Below the pieces are notes generated by a model, which saw nothing but the letters and a program-made list of their open reading frames with translations, was not told the origin of the DNA and did no database searches. This document shows positions 1 to 8,600 of a DNA stretch of 64,000 nucleotides, in pieces (within the stretch, counting starts at the first letter, position 1; every line of letters begins with the position of its first letter). The DNA is from Zhenpiania hominis (GTDB taxonomy: Bacteria; Bacillota; Clostridia; Peptostreptococcales; Anaerovoracaceae), in the NCBI RefSeq assembly GCF_014333425.1, contig NZ_JACRYT010000014.1, forward strand, positions 1 to 64,000. The letters are read 5' to 3'. The position numbers and the translations under genes are program-made.

Positions 1-31
1 ACCGGCACAAATCCATCCATAATTCTCTATT

Positions 32-94
32 TTTGTAAAAGTAAAATCCATCCTGTAGACTTAACTCTTACAACATGGATTTTACTCTTACAAA
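32..94. repeat. Long imperfect inverted repeat with 20-bp periodic TACAA motifs
   Basis: Bases 32-51 and 75-94 are inverted copies of each other with one mismatch in 20 pairs, around a 23-base loop. Overlapping this, the motif TACAA occurs at 69-73, 89-93 and 109-113, exactly 20 bases apart, and the longer ACTCTTACAA occurs twice (64-73, 84-93). The block lies in AT-rich non-coding DNA ahead of the thiamine diphosphokinase promoter. Helical phasing suggests a protein binding site or the control region of a gene left of the window; no regulator is identified. Confidence 0.6.
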
Positions 95-182
95 CTGGAC
101 GTTATTTTTACAAGTCACCTTATTTCAGGAAATTTTGTTTCGATTTTACAATTCATTTCCTTTTCTCTTAGAATTTTTATGC

Positions 183-188
183 TATAAT
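183..188 (+). promoter_or_regulatory. Probable -10 element for thiamine diphosphokinase
   Basis: A perfect TATAAT lies 66 bases before the chosen ATG at 254. No good -35 box is visible 16-18 bases upstream, so the promoter is only partly supported. The predicted transcript start near 195 fits either possible start codon. Confidence 0.4.
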
Positions 189-253
189 AACTTTTACCCG
201 CATAATTCGCTATTTCTTTGATTATCCAATTTAAGAATTCAGGTATCTCAATT

Positions 254-877
254 ATGAAAAAATGTTTAATTATTACATCTTATATAGAAGGTTCTCTTTC
301 AGAAATAATCGGAGATGAAGCTTTCGATTTTATCCTTTGCGCGGACGGTGGATGGGATCACGCGCTTCAAGCCGGTCTTACGCCGGATTTGCTTATTGGT
401 GATTTTGACTCCATGAAGGGATGCGCTCCCTCAGATATCGAAATCATTACTTTTCCCGCGGAAAAAGATGATACGGATACGGGCCTGTGTCTGAAAACCG
501 CTATCAGCCGCGGTTGCACGGACATCTTAATTGCCGGCGGTCTCGGCGGACGATTTGATCACTCGGTAGCGAATATTCAGTTGATGCTTGGAGTCGTTGA
601 CCTGGTGGATCATATTGCGATAAAGGACGGCCGAAATTACTGTACGGTACTCAAAAATGGGGAGATACATCTTCAGAAAAAGGAAGGATTTCATCTGTCC
701 GTCTTTTCGATGACTGAGCAAAGTCGTGGAGTCTGCCTCTCCGGTGTCAAATATCTTCTTTCAGATTACACCCTTACCGGAACCTTTCCTTTAGGTGTCA
801 GCAATGAATTCGCAGATGATTACGCGACAGTACGTGTTGGCGATGGCACGCTTCTGATTGTACTGTCCTCTGACTGA
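254..877 (+). CDS. thiN: Thiamine diphosphokinase (thiamine pyrophosphokinase)
   Basis: Transfers pyrophosphate from ATP to thiamine, giving the cofactor thiamine diphosphate in the cytosol. The 207-residue protein shows the family pattern: ADGG near residue 30, GDFDS near 50, the PAEKDDTD metal and phosphate segment near 68-75, and GGLGGRFDH near 94-102, followed by the beta-rich C-terminal thiamine-binding domain with a GVSNEF segment. A TTG at 218 would add 12 residues, but family members begin at the MKK of 254, so ATG 254 is preferred although its ribosome site is weak. The gene stands alone; the ECF S component 180 bases downstream has its own ribosome site. No TPP riboswitch is visible. 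Confidence 0.9.
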   Translation: MKKCLIITSYIEGSLSEIIGDEAFDFILCADGGWDHALQAGLTPDLLIGDFDSMKGCAPSDIEIITFPAEKDDTDTGLCLKTAISRGCTDILIAGGLGGRFDHSVANIQLMLGVVDLVDHIAIKDGRNYCTVLKNGEIHLQKKEGFHLSVFSMTEQSRGVCLSGVKYLLSDYTLTGTFPLGVSNEFADDYATVRVGDGTLLIVLSSD

Positions 878-1057
878 CGCCTCCGAGTTCTGTACCTTTT
901 TATTTTGTACAAAGTGTTCCCTGCTTTTTCTTTTAAATTGTATTTTAAGTTCTTTTTTATAAAGTGTTATTTTCTTTTTTATATTTTTTGTCTCTTTTAA
1001 AAGATACAGTTTCGTGCTATCCTGTTTCAGAAATCAAATTTCAGGAGGTCAGATTGA

Positions 1058-1603
1058 ATGAGACAGACACAGAAAGTAAAAAATTTGTGTGAAACCGCAC
1101 TATTTATCGCAATTGTATTTTTAGGAGTATTTATCATTAAATTCCCCGGTCCTTTTGGGTACGCCCACATTGGTGATTCTATGATTTTCCTTTCCGTTCT
1201 TATGCTGGGAGGGAAACGAGGCGCTGCCGCCGGGGGACTGGGGGCGGCTGTCGCGGATATTGTCAGCGGCTATACGATCTGGGCGCTGCCTACCTTTATT
1301 TGCAAAGCAATTATGGCTCTACTCATGGGCTTCATGATCAAACGCCACGCATTTGGACTGAAAGGACGCCCCCTCTGGATCGTAGCTGCCGCTGCCAGCG
1401 GAATCGCTCAGGGCATCTGCTACGTATTATTCTGGCTTCTGCTGTTCGGACGGGCGGCTGCCATTGCCGCGGTTCCAGGCCTGCTCTTCCAGACTGTATC
1501 CGGAATCATCATCGCTCTTGCGATTTCAGAAGCCCTGCAGAAGACAAGCTTAAAAAGACACTTCATTTACACAACTGATGGGAAAGGAGCACAGACATGT
1601 TAG
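1058..1603 (+). CDS. ECF-type transporter substrate-binding S component
   Basis: A 181-residue, almost wholly hydrophobic protein with about six membrane segments and many small residues (Gly/Ala-rich stretches around 50-70 and 110-150). This is the architecture of S components of energy-coupling-factor vitamin transporters (ECF-ribofla_trS/DUF1393-like). It would pair with a shared EcfA/A'/T module encoded elsewhere. An AGGAGGT site at 1043-1049 fixes the ATG. Its stop overlaps the start of the following amidohydrolase by 7 bases, so the two are probably translated together and work on related compounds. The substrate cannot be read from the sequence; thiamine or a related vitamin is suggested only by the neighbouring kinase. 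Confidence 0.8.
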   Translation: MRQTQKVKNLCETALFIAIVFLGVFIIKFPGPFGYAHIGDSMIFLSVLMLGGKRGAAAGGLGAAVADIVSGYTIWALPTFICKAIMALLMGFMIKRHAFGLKGRPLWIVAAAASGIAQGICYVLFWLLLFGRAAAIAAVPGLLFQTVSGIIIALAISEALQKTSLKRHFIYTTDGKGAQTC

Positions 1604-2334
1604 AAAAGATAAAACAGTTTAAAAAGATCGACGCCCATAGCCATGTAGGGCATTTCGGTGGCTGGTCCAATGTGAGCATTACACCGGAAGAGCTGATCCG
1701 CCAGATGGATGAGTACAATGTGGAAAAGGCAGTAATCTGCACATTCCCCATAGAAGAAAGCATTGCGGCAGTCGACCAATATCCGGATCGTTTTATCGGC
1801 GCCGCCTGGGTTAACCCCATGGAAAAGGACGCCGTTTCACAAATTCGCAGCGCAGTAGAGGATCACGGATTTAAGGCGGTCAAACTGCACCCCCTTTCCC
1901 AGAGTTATCTCCCCAATGACGAATGCGTCTTCCCCATCGCGCAACTGGCGCGGGATCTGGATATTCCTCTGATGATTCATACCGGCCATCCGCCCTTTTC
2001 CCTGCCATGGAGCGTAGCCCAACTGGCGGAGCGTTACCCCGATGTAAAGATGGTCATGATCCATATGGGACATGGGAACGGAATGTATGTACAGGCTGCC
2101 ATTGATATGGCAAAAAAATATTCGAACCTATATCTGGAAACATCCGGAATGCCGATGCATACGAAAATTAAGGAAGCTTATGAACAAGTAGGCAGCGACC
2201 GAATCATGTGGGGACTGGACGCGCCGTTTCACCATCCAACTGTGGAAATGCAGAAAGCCATTGTCAGCGGCCTTTCCGATAAACAGCTCGAAGATGTTTT
2301 TTACAATAACATCAAAAAACTGCTGAAGCTATAA
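1597..2334 (+). CDS. Amidohydrolase family metal-dependent hydrolase
   Basis: A 245-residue TIM-barrel hydrolase of the Amidohydro_2 type. The metal ligand pair HxH is H14 and H16 (in DAHSH). A KLHP segment follows near residue 90, then HTGHP near 127, HMGHG near 152, and a conserved Asp in GLDAPF near 206. These are the expected metal-site and catalytic positions. It overlaps the upstream ECF S component by 7 bases, implying coupled translation and perhaps hydrolysis of the imported compound or its precursor. The actual substrate is unknown. Confidence 0.8.
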   Translation: MLEKIKQFKKIDAHSHVGHFGGWSNVSITPEELIRQMDEYNVEKAVICTFPIEESIAAVDQYPDRFIGAAWVNPMEKDAVSQIRSAVEDHGFKAVKLHPLSQSYLPNDECVFPIAQLARDLDIPLMIHTGHPPFSLPWSVAQLAERYPDVKMVMIHMGHGNGMYVQAAIDMAKKYSNLYLETSGMPMHTKIKEAYEQVGSDRIMWGLDAPFHHPTVEMQKAIVSGLSDKQLEDVFYNNIKKLLKL

Positions 2335-2336
2335 CC

Positions 2337-2366
2337 TTGACAGTGGATACCGCTTTCTCCTATAAT
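2337..2366 (+). promoter_or_regulatory. Promoter for the AI-2E/AEC/SGNH operon
   Basis: TTGACA at 2337-2342 and TATAAT at 2361-2366 are separated by 18 bases, immediately after the amidohydrolase stop. An 8-bp perfect inverted repeat (2364-2371 with 2380-2387) overlaps the -10 box and the expected transcript start and could be an operator or a 5' RNA stem. Confidence 0.75.
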
Positions 2367-2433
2367 AATCCTGAGATTGGGATTATTCATATCTTTTCTG
2401 CATTTATGCGAAGAGTGATTGGGAGAGGGATCT

Positions 2434-3576
2434 ATGGAAATCGAAAAAAAGCGAAAATTTATTATTAACATACTGTATTTTGCGATTATCCTGGCTATTG
2501 TCTGGGTCATTTTGGAATGGGGCCTGTCCCTTATAATGCCGTTTATCATTGCTTTTTTAATTTCCTGGGCGCTGCAGAGGCCAATCCGCTTTTTATCGGA
2601 GAAACTGCGCGTTCACAAAAAAATCCTGGCAATCTTTTTGGTTCTGTTGTTTTACTGCACGATTGGACTTTTGATCGCCCTTCTGATTATTAAATCATTT
2701 TCCGCAGTAGGCGAACTGATTGCCAGCCTCCCTGCTCTTTATGAGGCCCATATAAATCCTCTGATCGGAAAAATTTACGACAGCCTGGAAAGCTCGTTCA
2801 TCCGCTTGGATCCGGAGCTTATGAATGCTCTGGATACCCTGATTCAAGACTCAGCGGCTTCTATTGGAGAGATTATTTCCGGGCTGTCCATGACGGTCGC
2901 CGGTGCTGTATCAGGCGCGGCATCCTCTCTTCCCGGTTTTTTGATCCGTCTGCTTCTGATGGTAATTTCTACATTTTTTATATCTATGGACTATGACAGA
3001 CTCATGGGCTTTATTCTTCGTCAGTTCAACGACCGTACACAAGAGCTTTTCTTCCAGATAAAAAAGTATATCATTGGCACCCTGTTCGTCTGCATCCGTT
3101 CTTATGCCCTGATTATGAGCATTACCTTTGTGGAGCTTTCGATTGGACTTCACATTCTTCGGGTTGAAAATGCGTTCCTAATCGCGCTCCTCATCGCGGT
3201 CTTTGATATTCTCCCTGTTCTGGGAACGGGCGGGATTATGATCCCCTGGGCAATCATCACATTCCTCTTAGGGAATTACTCTTTGGCTATTGGGCTGGCG
3301 GTGCTGTATGTAGTGATTACAATTATCCGTAATATTCTTGAGCCGAAAATTGTTGGAGGAAACATCGGTCTTCATCCAGTTGTAACACTCATCAGTCTTT
3401 TTGTAGGAGCTCAGCTTTTCGGCGTAGTCGGCTTGTTCGGTTTTCCGATTTTCCTGTCGCTTCTTGTAAACCTGAATAAAAACGGAACAATTCATCTGTT
3501 TAAAATGGATGAGTCCAAGGAATCAACGGAATCACCGAAAGCAAATCGGCGAATCATGAAAAGGAGAAGAAAGTGA
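2434..3576 (+). CDS. AI-2E family transporter
   Basis: A 380-residue polytopic inner-membrane protein with about eight membrane segments and the long amphipathic middle region (around residues 95-170) typical of the AI-2E/UPF0118 family. The C-terminal half has the family's glycine-rich segments (GTGGIMIPWA and IVGGNIGLHP). Family members export or move small signals or ions; the substrate here is unknown. ATG 2434 is chosen over an upstream TTG (2419) because GGGAGAGG at 2421-2428 sits at the right distance. The tail is strongly basic. The stop overlaps the GTG of the next transporter gene by 4 bases. Confidence 0.85.
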   Translation: MEIEKKRKFIINILYFAIILAIVWVILEWGLSLIMPFIIAFLISWALQRPIRFLSEKLRVHKKILAIFLVLLFYCTIGLLIALLIIKSFSAVGELIASLPALYEAHINPLIGKIYDSLESSFIRLDPELMNALDTLIQDSAASIGEIISGLSMTVAGAVSGAASSLPGFLIRLLLMVISTFFISMDYDRLMGFILRQFNDRTQELFFQIKKYIIGTLFVCIRSYALIMSITFVELSIGLHILRVENAFLIALLIAVFDILPVLGTGGIMIPWAIITFLLGNYSLAIGLAVLYVVITIIRNILEPKIVGGNIGLHPVVTLISLFVGAQLFGVVGLFGFPIFLSLLVNLNKNGTIHLFKMDESKESTESPKANRRIMKRRRK

Positions 3577-4499
3577 TAAACGGAATTATAAGTGTCCTGG
3601 TGGTCTTTCTTTTAATGGGCACCGGGTTTTACTTTACAAGGACAAAAAAGTGGGTTCAGGGCACAAGCCAGATTTTTTCTACGGTCGTGGTTCAAATCGC
3701 GGCGCCGGCCCTTGCCATAGTCAGCATCGAAAATCGATTCACACCGGCGCTTTTAAAGTCTTCTCTTTGGAATCTTCTGATCGTTGCCTGTGTCATGCTT
3801 CTTATGCACTTTCTCGGCAGACTGCTGGGGAACCTTATGAATCTGCCTAAAAAGAAAAAGGCAGTTTTTACAACAACCTTTACCTTTAACAACAGTATGT
3901 TCATCGGGCTTCCGATTATCAGCATCATCTTCGGCCATGATGGACTTCCGTACCTTTTCACCTTTTATTTGGTGACGATTACTCTGTTTTGGAGTCTGGG
4001 AGCATGGACGATTTCTCAGGCTTCCGATCAAGTCAGATTCCGAGCTTTTTCGGTGCGCCGCATTTTCAGTCCGGGGCTCATCGGTGTGCTGATCGGCTGT
4101 CTGTTGGCAGGATTCAGTCTCAAACTGCCCCTTGTGCTGGAAACCACCCTTACCTACCTGGGTGATCTATGTGTTCCTCTTTCCCTGCTTGGAATCGGTG
4201 CGAATCTTTCTTCCTCTCTTTCAAAGGGTATGATGAAAATCACCATCGACCAAATTGTGATCCTCTTTGGAAAATTTGTTTTAAACCCTCTGCTTATCTG
4301 GGGAGCTTTTTCTCTTATGGGGGTATCCGGACTTCCCCTGAAAGTGTTTATTATGGCCGCCTCCCTTCCCTGTCACGCCCAGACTGCCATTTTAGCTCAG
4401 TTTTATGATGTAGAGGGAGAGTACGCGTCTAATTTAGTCAGCCTTTCCACGTTGGTAAGTCTGATCACCATACCCGTATATGCGGGAATTTTACTTTAG
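3573..4499 (+). CDS. AEC family (auxin efflux carrier-like) permease
   Basis: A 308-residue membrane protein with about ten hydrophobic segments in two five-helix halves, each with a discontinuous helix. The NNSMFIGLP segment near residue 110 and the SLLGIGANL segment near residue 205 match the AEC/MleP transporter family, which moves organic acids such as malate or other carboxylates. GTG 3573 overlaps the preceding stop (GTGA), and AAGGAGA at 3561-3567 provides the ribosome site. It is co-transcribed with the AI-2E protein and the SGNH hydrolase. The substrate is not deducible. Confidence 0.85.
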   Translation: MINGIISVLVVFLLMGTGFYFTRTKKWVQGTSQIFSTVVVQIAAPALAIVSIENRFTPALLKSSLWNLLIVACVMLLMHFLGRLLGNLMNLPKKKKAVFTTTFTFNNSMFIGLPIISIIFGHDGLPYLFTFYLVTITLFWSLGAWTISQASDQVRFRAFSVRRIFSPGLIGVLIGCLLAGFSLKLPLVLETTLTYLGDLCVPLSLLGIGANLSSSLSKGMMKITIDQIVILFGKFVLNPLLIWGAFSLMGVSGLPLKVFIMAASLPCHAQTAILAQFYDVEGEYASNLVSLSTLVSLITIPVYAGILL

Positions 4500-4517
4500 T
4501 ATTAGGAGGAATCAATT

Positions 4518-5099
4518 ATGCGCAGCGTTTGTTTTGGTGACAGCTTTGTCCGCGGCTTTGGTGTAAAAGCGGACGAAAACTGGGTGTTTCTTCTCAATAC
4601 ACCTTGCAGCACTTTTATCAACCATGGCATCTGTGGAGATACAACAGGCGGAATGCTGGCCCGTTTCGGATGTGACGTCGTTCCAGAAAAGCCGAACTAT
4701 CTGTTTCTTCTGGGAGGACTCAATGACCTTCTGGCCGGTTCACCGGAAACCACAGTACAGGCCAACTATTTTGCAATGGTTCATCAGGCTCTTCATCACG
4801 GGATGATCCCTGTGATCTGTACCTGCCCTCCTTTTGATCCCAACGCGGCCAGACGATGCTGGCCGGAACTCACCAGCTTTGAACTTATCAAAAGGCGTTA
4901 CGAAACACTCCGGGACTGGCTTCTTTCCTTCTGCCGGAGCTACAAGCTGGCCTATGTGGATTTTTACGGAGAATTCGCAAAAGTCCTTTCCCGGAATCCG
5001 GAAAAGGACTGGTATCTTGATGGAATCCACCCTACAGCTGAAGGCCATCAGGTTATGCGTGATATTGCGGTAGACGCTCTGCGGCAGCTGTCCCTTTAA
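4518..5099 (+). CDS. SGNH/GDSL-family esterase or lipase
   Basis: A 193-residue hydrolase with the four SGNH blocks: the nucleophile serine in GDSF (residues 7-10), the oxyanion glycine in the GICGDTTGG segment, asparagine in GGLND near residue 69, and the Asp/His pair in DGIHPTAEGH near 170-180. There is no signal peptide, so it should be cytosolic. AGGAGGA precedes the ATG. It is the last gene of the transporter operon; its stop abuts the stop of the convergent membrane protein, and a terminator lies just inside that gene. The substrate is unknown; acyl or acetyl esters are usual for the family. Confidence 0.85.
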   Translation: MRSVCFGDSFVRGFGVKADENWVFLLNTPCSTFINHGICGDTTGGMLARFGCDVVPEKPNYLFLLGGLNDLLAGSPETTVQANYFAMVHQALHHGMIPVICTCPPFDPNAARRCWPELTSFELIKRRYETLRDWLLSFCRSYKLAYVDFYGEFAKVLSRNPEKDWYLDGIHPTAEGHQVMRDIAVDALRQLSL

Positions 5100-5576
5100 T
5101 CAGATTTTTTTCTCCGGCTCATCCTGGGCCGGAGATTTTTCTTCACTTTCAGCTTCAGCGGCTTTTTCACCGCCGTCCGCCCCGTCTTCTTCCGGGTCCC
5201 GTAATTCTTCCGCTAACGCCGGATCCAGTGACTCCATTGTCACTGTCCCCTGCGGAACCCCTGAACCCGAAGTTTCTCCGCGATTCTGCTTATCCAATCT
5301 ACTGAGCTTAGCCAGAATCAGACCTGCCGCCCAAAACAACACCGCGAATCCCAAATAAGTCCCACTGCCGGAAATTACATACTGTATTACCTCCGTAATT
5401 CCATCCGATATGGACATTCCGTAGCTCTCATAATAACTCTGTACATATGTGATAGAGTAATACAGCATAAAGCCCGCGCAAATCAGAGATGCTGCCGCAA
5501 GCACATATAAAATTACCGTACATGCGGGCAGCTTCTTTTTCACCGGTTCTTCCAGGATTTTCAGTTCTTCTTTCAT
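5100..5576 (-). CDS. Two-TM membrane protein with acidic C-terminal tail, unknown function
   Basis: 158 residues, no family recognised. Two hydrophobic segments lie near residues 18-42 and 72-92, joined by a tyrosine-rich loop. The last 60 residues are very rich in Glu, Asp, Ala and Ser and look disordered and cytosolic. The second of two in-frame ATGs is chosen because AGAGGT then lies 7 bases away; with the first it would touch the start. It sits 90-odd bases downstream of addA on the same strand and may be read through from it. Confidence 0.65.
   Translation of the reverse strand: MKEELKILEEPVKKKLPACTVILYVLAAASLICAGFMLYYSITYVQSYYESYGMSISDGITEVIQYVISGSGTYLGFAVLFWAAGLILAKLSRLDKQNRGETSGSGVPQGTVTMESLDPALAEELRDPEEDGADGGEKAAEAESEEKSPAQDEPEKKI
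5112..5140 (+). terminator. Terminator for the AI-2E/AEC/SGNH operon
   Basis: A 7-bp perfect stem (CTCCGGC at 5112-5118 with GCCGGAG at 5128-5134) is followed by ATTTTT on the + strand. It lies inside the 3' coding end of the opposing gene. On the - strand the stem is followed by A residues, so it works only for the + operon. Confidence 0.75.
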
Positions 5577-5671
5577 TCCCATACCTCTTTCTTTTACAAT
5601 ATTTATTCATTATGCAGGAAGATTCTGTTGTCTCTCTGAAGATTCTGTGTGTATGGGTTGTTGTTTTTTGA

Positions 5672-8600
5672 TCATTCCATTTCAAAAAAAGCGTTTTCAC
5701 TGAACAAATATAAGTAAGCGCCGGCTACAGGCTTTTTACGGATCGTCTCCAGAGCCTCCTTATAAATTTTAATCTGACCCGCATAAGTAGTTTTTAGCTG
5801 TTCCAACGCAGATTCTTTCTTAGTAGGATCGATATAACTGTTTTTATAATCGATCAGGATCAAATGTTCCGCTTCCTCAAAGTAGCAATCGATGATTCCC
5901 TGCACCATCACTTCCGATCCGTCAACTTCTTTTAGCAGATTAAATTCTGTCTCTTTAAAAAGCTTTTCCGCGCGGGCAGCCCTCGCTCCGATTTCACTTT
6001 TAAAAAAGGTTGCGATTTTTTCAGGTTCCACAGCTTCCGCTTCTTCCGGAAGCAGCAGCTCCTGCTGTATCATTTGCTCCACCTGACCTGACACATAAGC
6101 GGTACCTCCCCCCGCTTCCACCTGACGCAGCGCTTCTTTGAAATCCAGACATTCCATGACTTTATGCATGATCGTCCCTCTCTGAGCAGCGGAAAATTCA
6201 ACACTTCCCTGAAGAAAGGCCGGTGTCTTTAATATGATATCTTCCTGTGCCGCGGTCTGCCCCATGCGGCTCAGCTCGGTAACGGAGTATTTGGATTTTT
6301 GACGAAGAGCCTGCTGATTGGGGTATACGAAGGACAATCTCCGATTGATCTCATCTCTCAGCCCATTCTCCTTCTCATAACAGGTTTCTTTCGCCGCTCT
6401 GGCTTCTGCCTCAAAAAACAGGGAGCGCACTTTCTCCCGATTTTTACCCCTTGTTTTGTTTTCCGCGCTCATCTGACTACGGTCATGGAGATTCATCTCC
6501 ATTTCGCATTCTTGTGCCAACGGGAAAAGATAATCCAGAAAGCAATTTTTAGCCTGAGCTGAAGCAAATTCCCCGGTTTTCCCCGTTTTCGCCGTTCCAA
6601 GGAGAATCAACTGATCCATGGCTCGTGTAAAAGCTACATATAAAATTCGTATTTCCTCTTCCAGATCTTCCTGGCGCAGTTTCCGCTCGATTGCTGTCTG
6701 CATTAAAGTTTTTCTGTGCCAGTGCTCCCTGTAATTGACCCGTGTCAGTCCCAGCCCCAGGTCCTTATGGGCGAGAAATCCCTTGCCTGTCTTCCCTACA
6801 TTAAAACGTTTTCCAAGTCCGGCTACGATAACGATTGGGAATTCCAGCCCTTTACTCTTGTGAATGGTCATGATGCGAATGAGGTCTTCATTTTCATTGA
6901 TCAGTTTTACCTGTCCGGTGGGAATGCTCCGATTTTCCAACGCCTGTATATAGGTAAGAAATCCGTAAATCCCTCCATATCCGGTTTCCTGGAAATCTCT
7001 GGCCTTGTCTGCCAGCGCCCTCAGATTCGCTTGCCTCTGCTGTCCCGCGGGAAGAGCTCCGCAGTAAGTGTAATAGCCCGTCGACCACATCAGATCCCAG
7101 ATAAACTCTTCGAGGGGAAGGGCCTGCGCCTTTTTTCGATAGCGCTCCAGCCGTTCTAAAGCATTCCTGCACTTTTCGGTAAGCGCATCCGTTTCTTTCC
7201 GCATACTGTACCGGAAGAAGGCTTCGTAATAGGAAACTCTTTTATTGCTCAGACGGATCTGTATCAATTCTTCAATGGAAAAGCTGAATACCGCCGATCT
7301 AAGTACGCTGAGCAACGGCAAATCCTGCTGTTTATTATCAATCAGCCGCAGCAGATTAAGAAACACCTGGATTTCCACCGTATCGAAATACCCGGCGCTG
7401 TCATCCATATAAGAAGGCAGATCCAGCTCTGTGAACACTTCCTGAAAAACATCGGCGTAATTTTTGGTACCCCGCATCAGAATGACAATATCCCGCTTCT
7501 GAATCGGCCTCTCACATCCCCGTTTGCTGTCAAAAATGGGTTTTCCGAGAATTCCTTTTATGATTTCCGCCGCCTGATACGCTTCAAGCTGTGAATTTTT
7601 CATTTCCGCCACTTCCCCGTCCAGGTCCATATCCTCGCTGACCCGGCTGTCAATGACGTGAAGCTGGGTCCGGTAGTCGATAGGTCCGTCGTAAGAAATG
7701 CCCTGATGCAGAGCCGCCGCGTCGTCATATCCTGCCATAATCTGTGAGAAAACAGCGTTTACCGTCTCAATAACGCTCCGTTTGCTACGGAAATTGCGGT
7801 TCAAATCCAGTTTCATGCTGCATCCTTCTTCCTCGGAAGCATAAGTCCGGTAACGGTCCTGAAAAATTTCCGGCTCTGCCAGGCGGAATTTGTAGATGCT
7901 TTGCTTGATATCTCCTACCAGAAACAGATTATTTTCCCTGCGGATCCGTTCAATCAGCGTATCCTGCAGCACGTTGCTGTCCTGGTACTCGTCTACAAAA
8001 ATGCAGGTGAATTTTTCCCGGTATTCAGCCGCCGCCTCCTCATGCTCCAGAATCTCCAGCGCGTAATGCTCGATGTCGTTAAAGTCGATGATCTTTTTTT
8101 CCTTCTTTGCCCCGCAAAACTTTTCGTCAAACTCCCGAATAAGAGCTTCCAGATAGCGAGCTGCCGGATACACCTTCCTCAAATCCTCCAGGTATACCGA
8201 AATATCCTGGGCAAAATACCGTTCTTTCAAAGCATTCAACTGCTTTTTTCCGTAGTCTCTGGCATTTTTGACTGCTTCCTTGACTGGCTCGTAGTCTTCT
8301 TTTTCCTCCTTGGAAGCCCGCATGATATTCGCTTTAAACGAAGCAAGCAGTTTGCGGATCCCCTCAAAATCTCCCTTCTCCGCCAGGCTCTGCAGAGGCT
8401 GCAAATTTTCCAGATCCTCCTGATTTTTTCGATAGACGCTTTCCACTCCCGCGGTTTCCGCAATATCTCCCGCCTGTTCAAAGGCCCGCAGGATCTGGTT
8501 CACACTAAAATAGATATCCTCCTGGATAAAATGGAACAACCTGCTTTCTCTAAATTCCTCTGAATCCAGATTCAAATCCTGTACATGCTCCGAAAGCCAG

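Noticed and set aside
218-253. TTG start adding 12 residues to thiamine diphosphokinase
   Set aside because: No better ribosome site, and family members start at the MKK of position 254.
7901-8563. 220-codon open frame on the + strand opposite addA
   Set aside because: It is a shadow of the highly conserved AddA reading frame.
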